From assembly GCA_001507425.1 (NCBI GenBank), contig LMAJ01000029.1, forward strand, positions 1 to 54,713: a DNA stretch of 54,713 nucleotides, given 5' to 3'. Both the position numbers and the translations under genes were made by a program. The DNA comes from Flavobacteriaceae bacterium CRH. Its GTDB lineage: Bacteria; Bacteroidota; Bacteroidia; Flavobacteriales; Flavobacteriaceae. Below are positions 7,198 through 16,003 of the stretch, piece by piece. The notes under the pieces were generated by a model, which saw only the letters and a program-made list of their open reading frames with translations, searched no databases and had not been told where the DNA came from. Positions within the stretch are counted from its first letter, which is position 1. The number at the start of each line of letters is the position of its first letter.

Positions 7198-9387
7198 TTA
7201 TTTAGTAAACAACAATTCTCTGTATTTGGTTAAAGTCCAGCTTTCGTCATCTACCAATAATTCTAATTTATCGCAGTGATTACGAATGTCTTCGAAATAC
7301 GGTTTTACTTTGTTGCAATATGCTTCTGCCATTTTTTGGGCATCTGTTAAGTGATTCGCCGTTCTTCTTTCATCGGTCATTGCCAATACTTTAGTATTAA
7401 TTCCTTCAATATGAGCCGAAATTTCTTTGATTAAAACAATTTGTTCTTTTGCAATTGTTTCAAATTCTTTTCCAAAAATTTCTTTCAGTCCTTTTACGTT
7501 TTCAATCAATGTATTTTGATAACGAATCGCTGTCGGAATTACATGGTTTCTTGCAATATCGCCTAAAACTCTTCCTTCAATCTGAATTTTCTTAGTGTAT
7601 TCTTCCAGTTCAATTTCGTATCTGGCTTCCGCTTCAACATGATTTAAAATTCCTAATTCATCAAATAAATCCAAAGCTTGTTTAGAAACTTTCGCTTTAA
7701 TTGCTTCAGGAGTGGTTTTAAAATTACTTAATCCTCTTTTTGCTGCTTCTTTTTCCCAGGCATCGCTATAACCGTCACCTTCAAAAAGTATTTTTTTAGA
7801 TTGTTTAATATATTCTCTCAAAACATTAAAAATAGCGTCGTCTTTTTTCATGTCTTTTGACTCAATTAAAGTATCAACTTCTATTTTAAAATCTTTTAAT
7901 TGTTTGGCCACAATCGCATTCAAAGTGGTCATAGCGTTCGAGCAGTTTGCATTTGAACCAACGGCTCTAAACTCAAATTTATTTCCTGTAAAGGCAAAAG
8001 GTGAAGTTCTGTTTCTGTCTGTATTATCAAGAAGAACGTCTGGAATTTTCCCTACTACATTTAGTTTCAAATCTGTTTTTTCTTCCGGAGATAATTTTCC
8101 TGTTGTTACACTTTCTAATTCAGATAAAACTTTGGTTAATTGTGCTCCAATAAAAACCGAAATAATAGCAGGAGGTGCTTCGTTCGCTCCTAGCCTATGA
8201 TCGTTACTTGCTGTTGCGATAGAGGCTCTTAACAAAGTTTCATAATCGTTAACCGCTTTTATAGTATTAATAAAGAAAGTCAAAAATTGTAAATTACTCA
8301 TTGGCGTTTTACTCGGGCTCAATAAGTTCACTCCCGTATCTGTCGCCAAAGACCAGTTATTGTGTTTTCCGGATCCGTTTACACCTTTAAATGGTTTTTC
8401 ATGAAATAAAACTTTAAAATCATGACGCTCTGCCACTCTTTGCATTACATCCATTAATAAAGAGTTGTGATCTACCGCAAGATTGGTTTCTTCAAAAATA
8501 GGCGCTAATTCAAATTGATTTGGCGCTACTTCATTATGACGCGTTTTTACCGGAATTCCCAATAACATACATTCCTGCTCTAAATCTCTCATATACGTTA
8601 AAGCACGCGTAGGAATTGATCCAAAATAATGATCATCCAATTGTTGCCCTTTTGCAGACGTGTGTCCTAATAAGGTTCTTCCGGTCATCATTAAATCCGG
8701 ACGGGAATTGGCCAGTGCTTTATCAATCAAAAAATATTCCTGTTCCCAACCTAAAGTTGCAGTTACTTTTTTTACGTTTTTATCAAAATATTTACATACT
8801 TCTGTCGCCGCTTCATCCATTGCAGATAATGCTCTTAACAACGGAATCTTATTATCTAAAGCCTCACCTGTATAAGCAATAAATACGGTTGGGATACATA
8901 AAGTTGTTCCGTAAATAAATGCCGGAGAAGTTGGGTCCCATGCCGTATAACCTCTGGCTTCGAATGTATTTCTGATTCCGCCATTTGGAAAACTGGATGC
9001 ATCCGGTTCTTGCTGAACCAATTGTGCGCCTCCAAATTTTTCTACAGGATCACTTCCATCATAAGAGATGTCAAAAAAAGCATCGTGTTTTTCTGCTGTT
9101 GTTCCTGTAAGCGGTTGAAACCAGTGCGTATAATGGGTTACGCCTTTGGCCAAAGCCCATTCTTTCATGCCCATGGCAATATAATCTGCCAGTTTTCTTT
9201 CTATTTTAGTTCCGTGCTGAATTGCGTCTCTAACTCCTTTTAAAGCATCAGAAGTCAAATATTGCTTCATTGCTTTTTCATTAAACACATTTAAACCAAA
9301 AATGTTAGATTTTCTATCAATTTCTTCAAAATGTACCGGCTTTCTGGTAGAAGCTTCTTTTAAAGCTTGGAAACGTAATGTTGACAT
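7198..9387 (-). CDS. glnN: Glutamine synthetase type III (GSIII, GlnN)
   Basis: At 729 residues this is the GSIII size class, twice the size of other bacterial glutamine synthetases. It makes glutamine from glutamate, ammonia and ATP in the cytosol. The GSIII family signatures are visible: WFQPLTGTTAEKHDAFFD, GWEQEYFLIDKAL (metal-binding glutamates), RHNEVAPNQFELAPIFEE, NGSGKHNNWSLAT and GSNANCSNAMTTLNAI. The start is the ATG at 9387 (MSTLRFQALKEAS). The longer frame to 9447 would include the promoter box at 9435. It is divergent from a type II enzyme about 430 bp away, so the two share a regulatory region. There is no adenylylation-type NLYDLP motif. Confidence 0.95.
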   Translation of the reverse strand: MSTLRFQALKEASTRKPVHFEEIDRKSNIFGLNVFNEKAMKQYLTSDALKGVRDAIQHGTKIERKLADYIAMGMKEWALAKGVTHYTHWFQPLTGTTAEKHDAFFDISYDGSDPVEKFGGAQLVQQEPDASSFPNGGIRNTFEARGYTAWDPTSPAFIYGTTLCIPTVFIAYTGEALDNKIPLLRALSAMDEAATEVCKYFDKNVKKVTATLGWEQEYFLIDKALANSRPDLMMTGRTLLGHTSAKGQQLDDHYFGSIPTRALTYMRDLEQECMLLGIPVKTRHNEVAPNQFELAPIFEETNLAVDHNSLLMDVMQRVAERHDFKVLFHEKPFKGVNGSGKHNNWSLATDTGVNLLSPSKTPMSNLQFLTFFINTIKAVNDYETLLRASIATASNDHRLGANEAPPAIISVFIGAQLTKVLSELESVTTGKLSPEEKTDLKLNVVGKIPDVLLDNTDRNRTSPFAFTGNKFEFRAVGSNANCSNAMTTLNAIVAKQLKDFKIEVDTLIESKDMKKDDAIFNVLREYIKQSKKILFEGDGYSDAWEKEAAKRGLSNFKTTPEAIKAKVSKQALDLFDELGILNHVEAEARYEIELEEYTKKIQIEGRVLGDIARNHVIPTAIRYQNTLIENVKGLKEIFGKEFETIAKEQIVLIKEISAHIEGINTKVLAMTDERRTANHLTDAQKMAEAYCNKVKPYFEDIRNHCDKLELLVDDESWTLTKYRELLFTK

Positions 9388-9434
9388 GTATATAATTTTA
9401 AAATTCGTAATAATTTTCAATAAAAAAAGAGGAA

Positions 9435-9442
9435 CAAATATA
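9435..9442 (-). promoter_or_regulatory. Putative -7 box of glnN (TATATTTG)
   Basis: The minus strand reads TATATTTG, 47 bases upstream of the ATG at 9387. Together with 9768-9775 it marks the two ends of the shared promoter region between GSIII and GSII. Confidence 0.6.
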
Positions 9443-9767
9443 AACAATTAAACAGCCTGTTTGAAACATAAATCCTGGAATTTTATGCGATGATTTTGCA
9501 ACAGATGCTGCTTTTAACAAAGAATAATGAATTCATTTTGAAGAAATATAACAAATTATAACGCTATTCCTGATTAAATAAACAATTTTTCGCAATTGAT
9601 TAGCAATGAAATTCAAAAATTATAGCCTATTTTTACGAATTTAACTCTTTAGTCTGTTAAAAATTGCTTTTTTAAAAATATACCCCTTTCAAAATTGCGC
9701 TTATCTAAAAAATAATGATCAGTAAAACAAAATAGCCCCCTAATTTTTAGGACTAAAAAAATAAATC

Positions 9768-9775
9768 TATATTTG
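9768..9775 (+). promoter_or_regulatory. Putative -7 box of the type II glutamine synthetase (TATATTTG)
   Basis: TATATTTG matches TAnnTTTG, 40 bases before the ATG at 9816. The 320 bp between this and the divergent glnN box is AT-rich and holds no gene. Any nitrogen-responsive operator for the pair should lie here, but I see no strong palindrome. Confidence 0.6.
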
Positions 9776-9815
9776 ACCCAGCGAAAAAACAAAAAAAAAT
9801 AAAATTTATATTATT

Positions 9816-10829
9816 ATGGCTAAAATTAAGTTAGAGTACATTTGGTTAGATGGATATGAACCAACTCAAAATCTTAGAAGTAAAACTAAAGTTGAAGAAC
9901 ACGACAATTTCAAAGGTACATTAGAAGAACTTGGAAACTGGTCTTTTGATGGTTCGTCAACAAAACAAGCTGAAGGTGGTTCATCTGACTGTTTGTTAGT
10001 TCCTGTTGCAATTTATCCTGATCCAACTCGCATCAACGGATATTTAGTAATGACAGAAGTTATGTATGCTGATGGTACTCCTCACGCTTCTAACGGAAGA
10101 GCTACTATTGATGATGATGGAGATTTCTGGTTTGGTTTCGAACAGGAATATTTTATCATGGATACAAAAACTTTATTGCCATTAGGTTTCCCTGTTGGAG
10201 GTTATCCTGCTCCACAAGGTATGTACTACTGCTCTGTAGGTGGAAAAAACACACACGGAAGAAAATTAGTAGAAGAACATGCTGATTTATGTATCGCTGC
10301 CGGAATTAACTTTGAAGGTATTAACCAAGAGGTTGCCTGCGGACAATGGGAATTTCAATTATTCGCTAAAGGTGCTAAAAAAGCCGGAGACGAAATTTGG
10401 GTTGCCCGTTACTTATTAGATCGTTTGACTGAAAAATATGGTTACTATATCGAATATCACCCAAAACCACTAGGAGATACAGACTGGAATGGTTCTGGAA
10501 TGCATGCTAACTTCTCTAACGAAGTTTTAAGAACATGTGGAGACCAAGCGACTTACGAAAAAATTTGTGAGGCTTTCCGTCCTGTTACTGCTGAGCATAT
10601 CGCAGTTTACGGAGCTTACAACGACCAACGTTTAACTGGTAAACACGAAACTGCATCTATCCACGATTTCTCTTATGGAGTTTCAGACAGAGGATGTTCA
10701 ATCAGAATTCCTTTAATGACTGTTCAAAAAGGATGGAAAGGATGGTTAGAAGACAGAAGACCAGCTTCAAACGGAGATCCATACAAAATTGCTGCAAGAA
10801 TTATCAAAACTGTTAAATCAGCGCTATAA
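9816..10829 (+). CDS. glnA: Glutamine synthetase, eukaryotic-like type II (GSII)
   Basis: The 337-residue enzyme makes glutamine from glutamate, ammonia and ATP. It is of the short GSII class typical of eukaryotes and some bacteria. An N-terminal beta-grasp domain (IWLDGYEPTQNLRSKT, WSFDGSSTKQAEG) is followed by the catalytic domain with FGFEQEYFIMD (metal-binding glutamates), NGSGMHANFSNEVLR (ammonia and ATP site) and GKHETASIHDFSYGVSDRG. GSI features such as the adenylylated NLYDLP tyrosine are absent. It is divergent from GSIII. A terminator follows immediately, so it is monocistronic. Two non-homologous-length glutamine synthetases side by side suggest differential use under changing nitrogen supply. 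Confidence 0.94.
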   Translation: MAKIKLEYIWLDGYEPTQNLRSKTKVEEHDNFKGTLEELGNWSFDGSSTKQAEGGSSDCLLVPVAIYPDPTRINGYLVMTEVMYADGTPHASNGRATIDDDGDFWFGFEQEYFIMDTKTLLPLGFPVGGYPAPQGMYYCSVGGKNTHGRKLVEEHADLCIAAGINFEGINQEVACGQWEFQLFAKGAKKAGDEIWVARYLLDRLTEKYGYYIEYHPKPLGDTDWNGSGMHANFSNEVLRTCGDQATYEKICEAFRPVTAEHIAVYGAYNDQRLTGKHETASIHDFSYGVSDRGCSIRIPLMTVQKGWKGWLEDRRPASNGDPYKIAARIIKTVKSAL

Positions 10830-10851
10830 TTCGAAGCATACATTATATTCT

Positions 10852-10888
10852 AAAAGTGCCGTCAATTTTGATGGCACTTTTTTTTATT
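10852..10888 (+). terminator. Rho-independent terminator of GSII
   Basis: The stem AAAAGTGCCGTCA/TGATGGCACTTTT carries one mismatch and is followed by a long T run, about 25 bases after the glnA stop. Confidence 0.88.
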
Positions 10889-10894
10889 TCAGAT

Positions 10895-10992
10895 TGTCAA
10901 ACTGAGTAAAGTCGAAGTTCCGTACAGAAAGGCGCCAATCTTTGTAGAGTTCCGAGTGTGATCCTTCCTTACGTCAGGATGACACGAACAAC
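10895..10992. repeat. Dispersed palindromic element, degenerate copy
   Basis: It contains AAACTGAGTAAAGTCGAAG at one end and GTGTGATCCTTCCTTACGTC plus AGGATGACA at the other. These are inverted relatives of the element ends seen at 141-236 and 5584-5674. The arms are less well matched than in the other copies. Confidence 0.55.
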
Positions 10993-11079
10993 GCACAGTA
11001 AACCGACAGGTTTGGGAAACCTTAACTAAATTTGACAGTTATTTTCTAATAATTAATTTTTAAGTTAAACTTCAAAACC

Positions 11080-11087
11080 TATCTTTG
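11080..11087 (+). promoter_or_regulatory. Putative -7 box of the TerC gene (TATCTTTG)
   Basis: TATCTTTG matches TAnnTTTG, 22 bases upstream of the ATG at 11110. I looked for a yybP-ykoY manganese riboswitch, which often precedes TerC/Alx genes, and the short leader leaves no room for one. Confidence 0.6.
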
Positions 11088-11109
11088 TAAATCATTTAAA
11101 AAATAGCTT

Positions 11110-12078
11110 ATGTTCGTCTGGATTTTCTTTTTATTAGCCGTAGTACTTATTCTTGCTTTAGATTTGGGAGTTTTTAATAAAAACCCACACATTATTAGCA
11201 CCAAAGAAGCAAGCAAATGGACTCTAATTTGGGTATCGCTATCCTTTGTGTTTTCAGGGGTAATTTACTGGCTTTATACTACAGATTATATTGCAAATCC
11301 TGATAAGCTAAAACCTGCCGTAGCTTCGATGAAGTTTATTACGGGTTATTTAATCGAATTATCTTTAAGTGTCGATAATATTTTTGTCATCGCTATTATT
11401 TTTGCTTCTTTCAAAATACCCCAAAAATACCAACACCGCGTTTTGTTCTGGGGAATTTTAGGCGCTGTTATTTTCCGTGGATTAATGATTTTCTTTGGCG
11501 TTATGCTAATCAATAAATTTGCATGGACGACTTATTTATTTGGAGGTTTCTTATTATTTACCGCTATAAAAATGTTGTTCTCCGGTGAAGATGAAGATTT
11601 TCAGCCGAAAGATTCATTCGTATATAAAACATTAGGAAAAGTTATTCCGATTACTTCTGAAATGGATGGTGAGAAATTTTTCATTTTAACCGAAAAAGGA
11701 AAAAAAGCCGCTACTCCATTATTCGTTGCTTTAATTGTAATTGAAGTTATGGATGTGCTTTTTGCTGTCGATAGTGTTCCCGCGATTCTTGCCATTACAT
11801 CAGACCCGTTTTTAGTTTTCAGTTCTAATATTTTTGCTATTCTTGGGTTACGTTCTATGTATTTCTTCCTGGCAAATATGCTGGCTAAATTTAGTTATTT
11901 AGAATATAGCCTAATTGCCATTTTAAGCTTTGTAGGTTTAAAAATGTTACTTCACGAATGGATTGTGGTTCCGGAATGGGCTTCTTTAGGATTTATTGCG
12001 CTTTCGCTTTTAGTGGGAATTCTGGTTTCTTTAAAATTTGGAGAAGAAAAAGAACTTACAGATTCAGATCAGGAATAA
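11110..12078 (+). CDS. TerC/Alx family integral membrane protein
   Basis: The 322-residue inner-membrane protein has about nine hydrophobic segments. The TerC family motifs are present: the first acidic membrane motif in FITGYLIELSLSVDNIFVIA near residue 78 and the second in EVMDVLFAVDSVPAILAITS, both with the conserved intramembrane aspartates, then FAILGLRSMYFFLA. Family members (TerC, Alx, YceF) act in metal ion homeostasis, chiefly manganese efflux, or in tellurite resistance. No other ter genes are nearby, so a stand-alone metal homeostasis role is more likely than a tellurite operon. It is monocistronic, with a promoter box at 11080 and a terminator at 12105. Confidence 0.93.
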   Translation: MFVWIFFLLAVVLILALDLGVFNKNPHIISTKEASKWTLIWVSLSFVFSGVIYWLYTTDYIANPDKLKPAVASMKFITGYLIELSLSVDNIFVIAIIFASFKIPQKYQHRVLFWGILGAVIFRGLMIFFGVMLINKFAWTTYLFGGFLLFTAIKMLFSGEDEDFQPKDSFVYKTLGKVIPITSEMDGEKFFILTEKGKKAATPLFVALIVIEVMDVLFAVDSVPAILAITSDPFLVFSSNIFAILGLRSMYFFLANMLAKFSYLEYSLIAILSFVGLKMLLHEWIVVPEWASLGFIALSLLVGILVSLKFGEEKELTDSDQE

Positions 12079-12104
12079 TTTTTTTTGAAACATATATGTA
12101 TTAT

Positions 12105-12137
12105 AAAAAGGAAATCTTGCGATTTCCTTTTTTTATT
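12105..12137 (+). terminator. Rho-independent terminator of the TerC gene
   Basis: A perfect 12-bp stem (AAAAAGGAAATC/GATTTCCTTTTT) with a TTGC loop is followed by more T residues, 26 bases after the stop codon. Confidence 0.9.
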
Positions 12138-12219
12138 GGATCAATATTTAAAAATGTTAAATTGTAAAATAAATCTTATTATTTAATAATAAAAAATAAG
12201 ATTATACATATTTAAATTG

Positions 12220-12227
12220 TATTTTTG
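12220..12227 (+). promoter_or_regulatory. Putative -7 box (TATTTTTG)
   Basis: TATTTTTG lies 28 bases upstream of the ATG at 12256. It overlaps the alternative upstream TTG frame, which supports the ATG start. Confidence 0.55.
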
Positions 12228-12255
12228 CTTCATTATAAATAATCAAAATTTTATC

Positions 12256-14028
12256 ATGAAAAAAAATTACATTACTTTATTGTTCGTATTCGTATGCACA
12301 ATAATGTTTGGACAAAAAGTTACGCTTACACCAACAGTCGTTAATGGTGCAAGTTTTAGTGCGGGGCCTATAAATTTAGCTGGTGTGCCGAATTCAACAA
12401 TTTCATTAGGCATAAAAGTAGAAGTACCAGCCAATGTTGCAGTGGGCGATAATGGCACAATAAAAATCTTCTTTTCAAAAGGATCGGGTCTTGGAGGCAA
12501 TGTTGCTGCTGGAGGCGACGGCGGTACATTGTATTTTGGCGGAGGAAAAACGGCTACCAAAAGCTTTGTTATAAACCTAAATTGGACCGACTTTTTAACT
12601 GCGGGAGGTTTTATTTATGCAGAATACAAAAGCGGTGTATCTTATAACAGCTCAAATGTTGCTGTTGTAAAAAATGCAACAATGACTGGAGGGACAACTT
12701 TAAATCCTCCTGCAGATGCCCCTAACCCATCAGACATTGCAAATACATTGTGTTGTAACCAAACTATTAGACAAGGAGACAAACCAGCACCTATAACAGG
12801 ATCTCAATATTTAAATCCTTACAAAGGAGAACCCTATGGAGTTAATAGCCAATGGTTAGTTACAAGTGGACCTTATAATAGTTTAGATGATGTAAACAAA
12901 ACTATGAATATCGATTATATTACAGAATTAAAAAATATAACAGTTACCAGAAAACTTGGTTATAGTTATGGTGGACAATTCCCTAATAAAAGTAATGATG
13001 TAACAATAACTATTGTCCCTTCTCCGATAACTTCAAATGAAATTTCAGTAGATGCTTCTGTAGATACAAATGGTTTTGCTGAAATTATAGACACTAATCC
13101 AAAAGAAATATTAGGCTCAGATTCATATGTAAATTTAAATATTCTTGCAGATCCGTTTTATATACCAAGAAGAAGCGAAACGTCTCTTAATGTCGATAAA
13201 TATGAGTGGGAATACACTAAAACAAATAAAAATTTAGGTGGATTTTATAATTGGACAGTTATTCCTAATGAAAATTCTACATCTCTAAGTTCGAACAAAT
13301 TTGCTGATATAAGTAATTCTGAAGACAATTATTTTTTAATACGAAGAATTGCCACATACCAAAATATCAAAAGAGCTAGCAACTCTTTAAAGGTGGTAAT
13401 TAGAACAATCCGTAATAACAATACAATTTGTTGTAATCAAGATTTACTAATATCTTCTACAAATGAAATCGAAAAGCCATCTATGATTTCAGGCTCAACT
13501 GCTGTTTTAGCTTCTGGACACCTACTTTACCAGTGGCAAATTCAATCTATTACAAGTCGCGGAAAAATAAGTAGTAATTGGTCAAACATCCAAGGTGCGA
13601 CTTCTAAAGATTATCTTCCTTTACCTCTTGAAATTATCCCAGCTACAGGACCAAGAGATAGGGCAACAACTCAAAATTATAACTATAGACGTATTGCAAG
13701 TAGCAACATCTTTACTGGAGAAACTTCTTATAGCAATGAAATTAGTTTAACTTCATCATTTTCTCAATCTCCTCCACAAGCATCTTCAATAATTATTTAT
13801 CCAAATCCAGCAACATCAATTATAAATATTGAAAACAAAGACACTTCATTTTTAACACCAACAATAAGCATAGTAAATATATTAGGTATTGAAGTAAATT
13901 CAAATAATTTTTCAATAATGAATCCAAATTTATTAAACGTAGATATTTCGAATTTAATTCCCGGAACTTACTTTTTAAATCTTAAAACAAGGAATACTTA
14001 TCTACAATTTACATTTGTAAAAAATTAA
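12256..14028 (+). CDS. Secreted protein with a type IX secretion C-terminal sorting domain
   Basis: The 590-residue protein starts at 12256 and has a signal peptide (MKKNYITLLFVFVCTIMFGQ). The last 75 or so residues form a type A T9SS sorting domain: IIIYPNPATSIINIENKD, a central VNILGIEVNSNN strand, then DISNLIPGTYFLNLKTRN and a terminal FTFVKN. It is therefore predicted to cross the outer membrane by the Por/Spr system and be anchored or released at the surface. The body has an N-terminal beta-rich region and two CCNQ segments (LCCNQTIRQGDKP and ICCNQDLLISS) that mark the starts of related repeats, often seen in large flavobacterial adhesin-like proteins. I see no catalytic motif. It is convergent with a lipoprotein gene. 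Confidence 0.88.
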   Translation: MKKNYITLLFVFVCTIMFGQKVTLTPTVVNGASFSAGPINLAGVPNSTISLGIKVEVPANVAVGDNGTIKIFFSKGSGLGGNVAAGGDGGTLYFGGGKTATKSFVINLNWTDFLTAGGFIYAEYKSGVSYNSSNVAVVKNATMTGGTTLNPPADAPNPSDIANTLCCNQTIRQGDKPAPITGSQYLNPYKGEPYGVNSQWLVTSGPYNSLDDVNKTMNIDYITELKNITVTRKLGYSYGGQFPNKSNDVTITIVPSPITSNEISVDASVDTNGFAEIIDTNPKEILGSDSYVNLNILADPFYIPRRSETSLNVDKYEWEYTKTNKNLGGFYNWTVIPNENSTSLSSNKFADISNSEDNYFLIRRIATYQNIKRASNSLKVVIRTIRNNNTICCNQDLLISSTNEIEKPSMISGSTAVLASGHLLYQWQIQSITSRGKISSNWSNIQGATSKDYLPLPLEIIPATGPRDRATTQNYNYRRIASSNIFTGETSYSNEISLTSSFSQSPPQASSIIIYPNPATSIINIENKDTSFLTPTISIVNILGIEVNSNNFSIMNPNLLNVDISNLIPGTYFLNLKTRNTYLQFTFVKN

Positions 14029-14030
14029 GT

Positions 14031-14104
14031 CTATAATTAATGTATATAAAATAAAAAAGGAGATCTTACGATCTCCTTTTTTATTTTATATACATTAATT
14101 ATAG
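14031..14104. terminator. Bidirectional terminator: perfect 35-bp inverted repeat, 4-base loop
   Basis: The arm at 14031-14065 is an exact inverted copy of 14070-14104, separated by TTAC. The core GGAGATC/GATCTCC flanked by A and T runs is a classical bidirectional terminator for the two convergent genes. The match extends much further out than termination needs and reaches into the stop codon of the lipoprotein gene. Confidence 0.92.
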
Positions 14105-14620
14105 TTTAATATCTTGTATTTGACTTTCCTTAATATTCAATTTAGTTACTACATCTAAATAATTACTTTTGTTTACAGAAGCAGCGAAATCTGCAGGAAC
14201 AATAACAATTCTAAAAATTTGATTTAATCTAAATTCACTTGGGACTGGATTACTTGGATCATAACCTTCAAGAAAAATTCTAACGTAATTCCTTGTGAAA
14301 TTATAGTTATAAGTGAAATCCCTGATTCCTGCATCATCATCAAAATAATGCGTTTCAGGTAAAAATTCCCAAAGTTTTTGACCATTTACCACATCTCCTT
14401 GACGATAAACTAAGACAACATCTGAAGGTATTAATTGTTGTGGGAAATTAAATGTTACATTATAATCGGGAGCGGTAAAATTATAATAATTACTAGAGGT
14501 GTTCTCGTACACTACCCCAACCCCATTGTACCCATCTTGCCCCGGAGGTCCTTCAGGTCCTTCACAACCAGAAAACGAGAATAATCCAACAACAGCGAAA
14601 AGTATAAATATCTTTTTCAT
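14099..14620 (-). CDS. Lipoprotein with a short collagen-like segment
   Basis: The 173-residue protein has a lipoprotein signal (MKKIFILFAVVGLFSFSGC) with the lipobox cysteine at residue 19. Directly after the lipidated cysteine come Gly-X-Y triplets (GPEGPPGQDGYNG), a short collagen-like tether that recurs in Bacteroidota lipoproteins of this size. The rest is beta-rich and aromatic (YNFTAPDYNVTFNFPQQ, FTYNYNFTRNYVRIF) and may form a small beta-sandwich. It is presumably anchored in the outer membrane or on the cell surface. The function is unknown. It is convergent with the T9SS protein and shares its terminator. Confidence 0.82.
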   Translation of the reverse strand: MKKIFILFAVVGLFSFSGCEGPEGPPGQDGYNGVGVVYENTSSNYYNFTAPDYNVTFNFPQQLIPSDVVLVYRQGDVVNGQKLWEFLPETHYFDDDAGIRDFTYNYNFTRNYVRIFLEGYDPSNPVPSEFRLNQIFRIVIVPADFAASVNKSNYLDVVTKLNIKESQIQDIKL

Positions 14621-14709
14621 AATAATTTTTTTTTAAAGGTTTATACATAAAGGTATTCCAAAAATCAAACCAAAAAAAGCATTTAGGCTATTCTTTGTTA
14701 AAATATTCC

Positions 14710-15579
14710 CTATTTTTTTGTAACCTGCTGGTTTTTAAGTAGGATTTTGTTAAAAAACAATACATGATACGGCAATGAGTTTTCCCAATATTCCCAGGTA
14801 TGAGATCCCGGGCGTTCGGTGTAATCGTGTTCTACCTTATTATATACTAATCGTCTGTGGAGTTCTTTGTTCGATTCTATTAAAAAATCATCAACACCGC
14901 AATCTATAATTAATGGGAGTTTATTCGCTTTTATTTTATCCAGCATATTCATAACGGCATACTGCGCATACATTTCTGAGTTATCGCTTTTGTCTCCAAA
15001 AACAGGCTGCATTAATTTTATTACTTGCGCCGAAGCTTCACGATTGAGCATCGAACTCATATCTACTGCACCACTCATGCTTCCGGCGGCGCAAAACAAA
15101 TCAGGATGTTTGGCCGATAAATACAACGCTCCATGCCCGCCCATCGAAAGTCCGGTAATTACCCGACCGTTTTTATTGCTAATCGTTCTGTATGTTTTAT
15201 CTATTTTTTGAATGACTTCCTGCGTGATAAAAGTCTCAAACTGACTTTCTTTATTTACCGGACTGTCCAGATAAAAACTAAAGGTTTCGCCTTCGGGCAT
15301 TACGATAATGATATTATATTGGTCTGATAGGGTTTGAACTAATTTTTTATTGGGTGCATTTTTTAACCAGTCGCTAAAATGTCCGTAAGCGCCGTGCAAT
15401 AAATACATTACCGGAAATGCCGCTTTGCTTTTAGCATAAGCATTTGGCAATACAACGGCAGCTTTGTAGGTTTTGCCCATTGCTGTACTGGCAACTTGCA
15501 AAGTATCTACTTTTGCGGCGTAACTCATTGATGAAACACACAATAAGACAGCAAATAATAGGGTTTTTAAGTTTTTCAT
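14710..15579 (-). CDS. Exported esterase (CE1 / esterase D-like alpha/beta hydrolase)
   Basis: The 289-residue protein has a signal peptide (cut near MSYAA, residue 21) and the putative esterase fold related to esterase D and feruloyl or acetyl-xylan esterases. The oxyanion region is PVMYLLHGAYGHFSDW, and the nucleophile elbow is TGLSMGGHGALYL with Ser145. The catalytic acid is probably in IDCGVDDFLIES and the histidine in RPGSHTWEYWENSLPYH. It probably removes acyl groups from a carbohydrate or small ester in the periplasm. The substrate cannot be deduced and no glycoside hydrolase partner is adjacent. It is a single gene on the minus strand. Confidence 0.88.
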   Translation of the reverse strand: MKNLKTLLFAVLLCVSSMSYAAKVDTLQVASTAMGKTYKAAVVLPNAYAKSKAAFPVMYLLHGAYGHFSDWLKNAPNKKLVQTLSDQYNIIIVMPEGETFSFYLDSPVNKESQFETFITQEVIQKIDKTYRTISNKNGRVITGLSMGGHGALYLSAKHPDLFCAAGSMSGAVDMSSMLNREASAQVIKLMQPVFGDKSDNSEMYAQYAVMNMLDKIKANKLPLIIDCGVDDFLIESNKELHRRLVYNKVEHDYTERPGSHTWEYWENSLPYHVLFFNKILLKNQQVTKK

Positions 15580-15815
15580 ATTGATATTTTTTTCTGATTA
15601 GGGATTGTAAATATACCTTTTTCCGAATAATATATATGAAAAATCCGACTCGTTTTTCAACCAGTCAAATTGTGGGTTTTATTTTTTTTGCCACAGATTA
15701 AAATGATTAAAAAGATTTTATTTCACGCAGATTATGCAGATTGAGCAGATTAAAATTAGATAATCAATTGCATACATTTGCTTAAATATTTTTAAAAATC
15801 TGAGTGAAACCTTTT

Positions 15816-15960
15816 TTAAACACATAGAAACATAGATTCATAAAATGCAAAAAAGGCATTTCACTTGCATATACGCACATAGCTATGTGTGCTATTAGAA
15901 AGTGAAACGCCTTTTGTTTTTTTACTACACAAAGAAAAATCTATGTTTCTATGTGTTTAA
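15816..15960. repeat. Nested palindromic repeat in a 424-bp intergenic region
   Basis: The outer arms 15816-15838 and 15938-15960 are perfect 23-bp inverted copies (TTAAACACATAGAAACATAG...). Inside are GCATTTCACTTGC and AGTGAAACGCC arms, and the centre holds CACATAGCTATGTG. The whole could fold into one cruciform. Upstream, 15690-15760 carries the common flavobacterial CACAGATTAAAATGATTAAA type repeat. No gene is seen in 15580-16003. Confidence 0.7.
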
Positions 15961-16003
15961 AATTATTCGGACTTAGATCAAATCTTAAATTATAGCAAAA
16001 ACA

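Noticed and set aside
11000..11109. Manganese (yybP-ykoY) riboswitch before the TerC gene
   Set aside because: The promoter box at 11080 leaves a leader of less than 25 bases, too short for the riboswitch.
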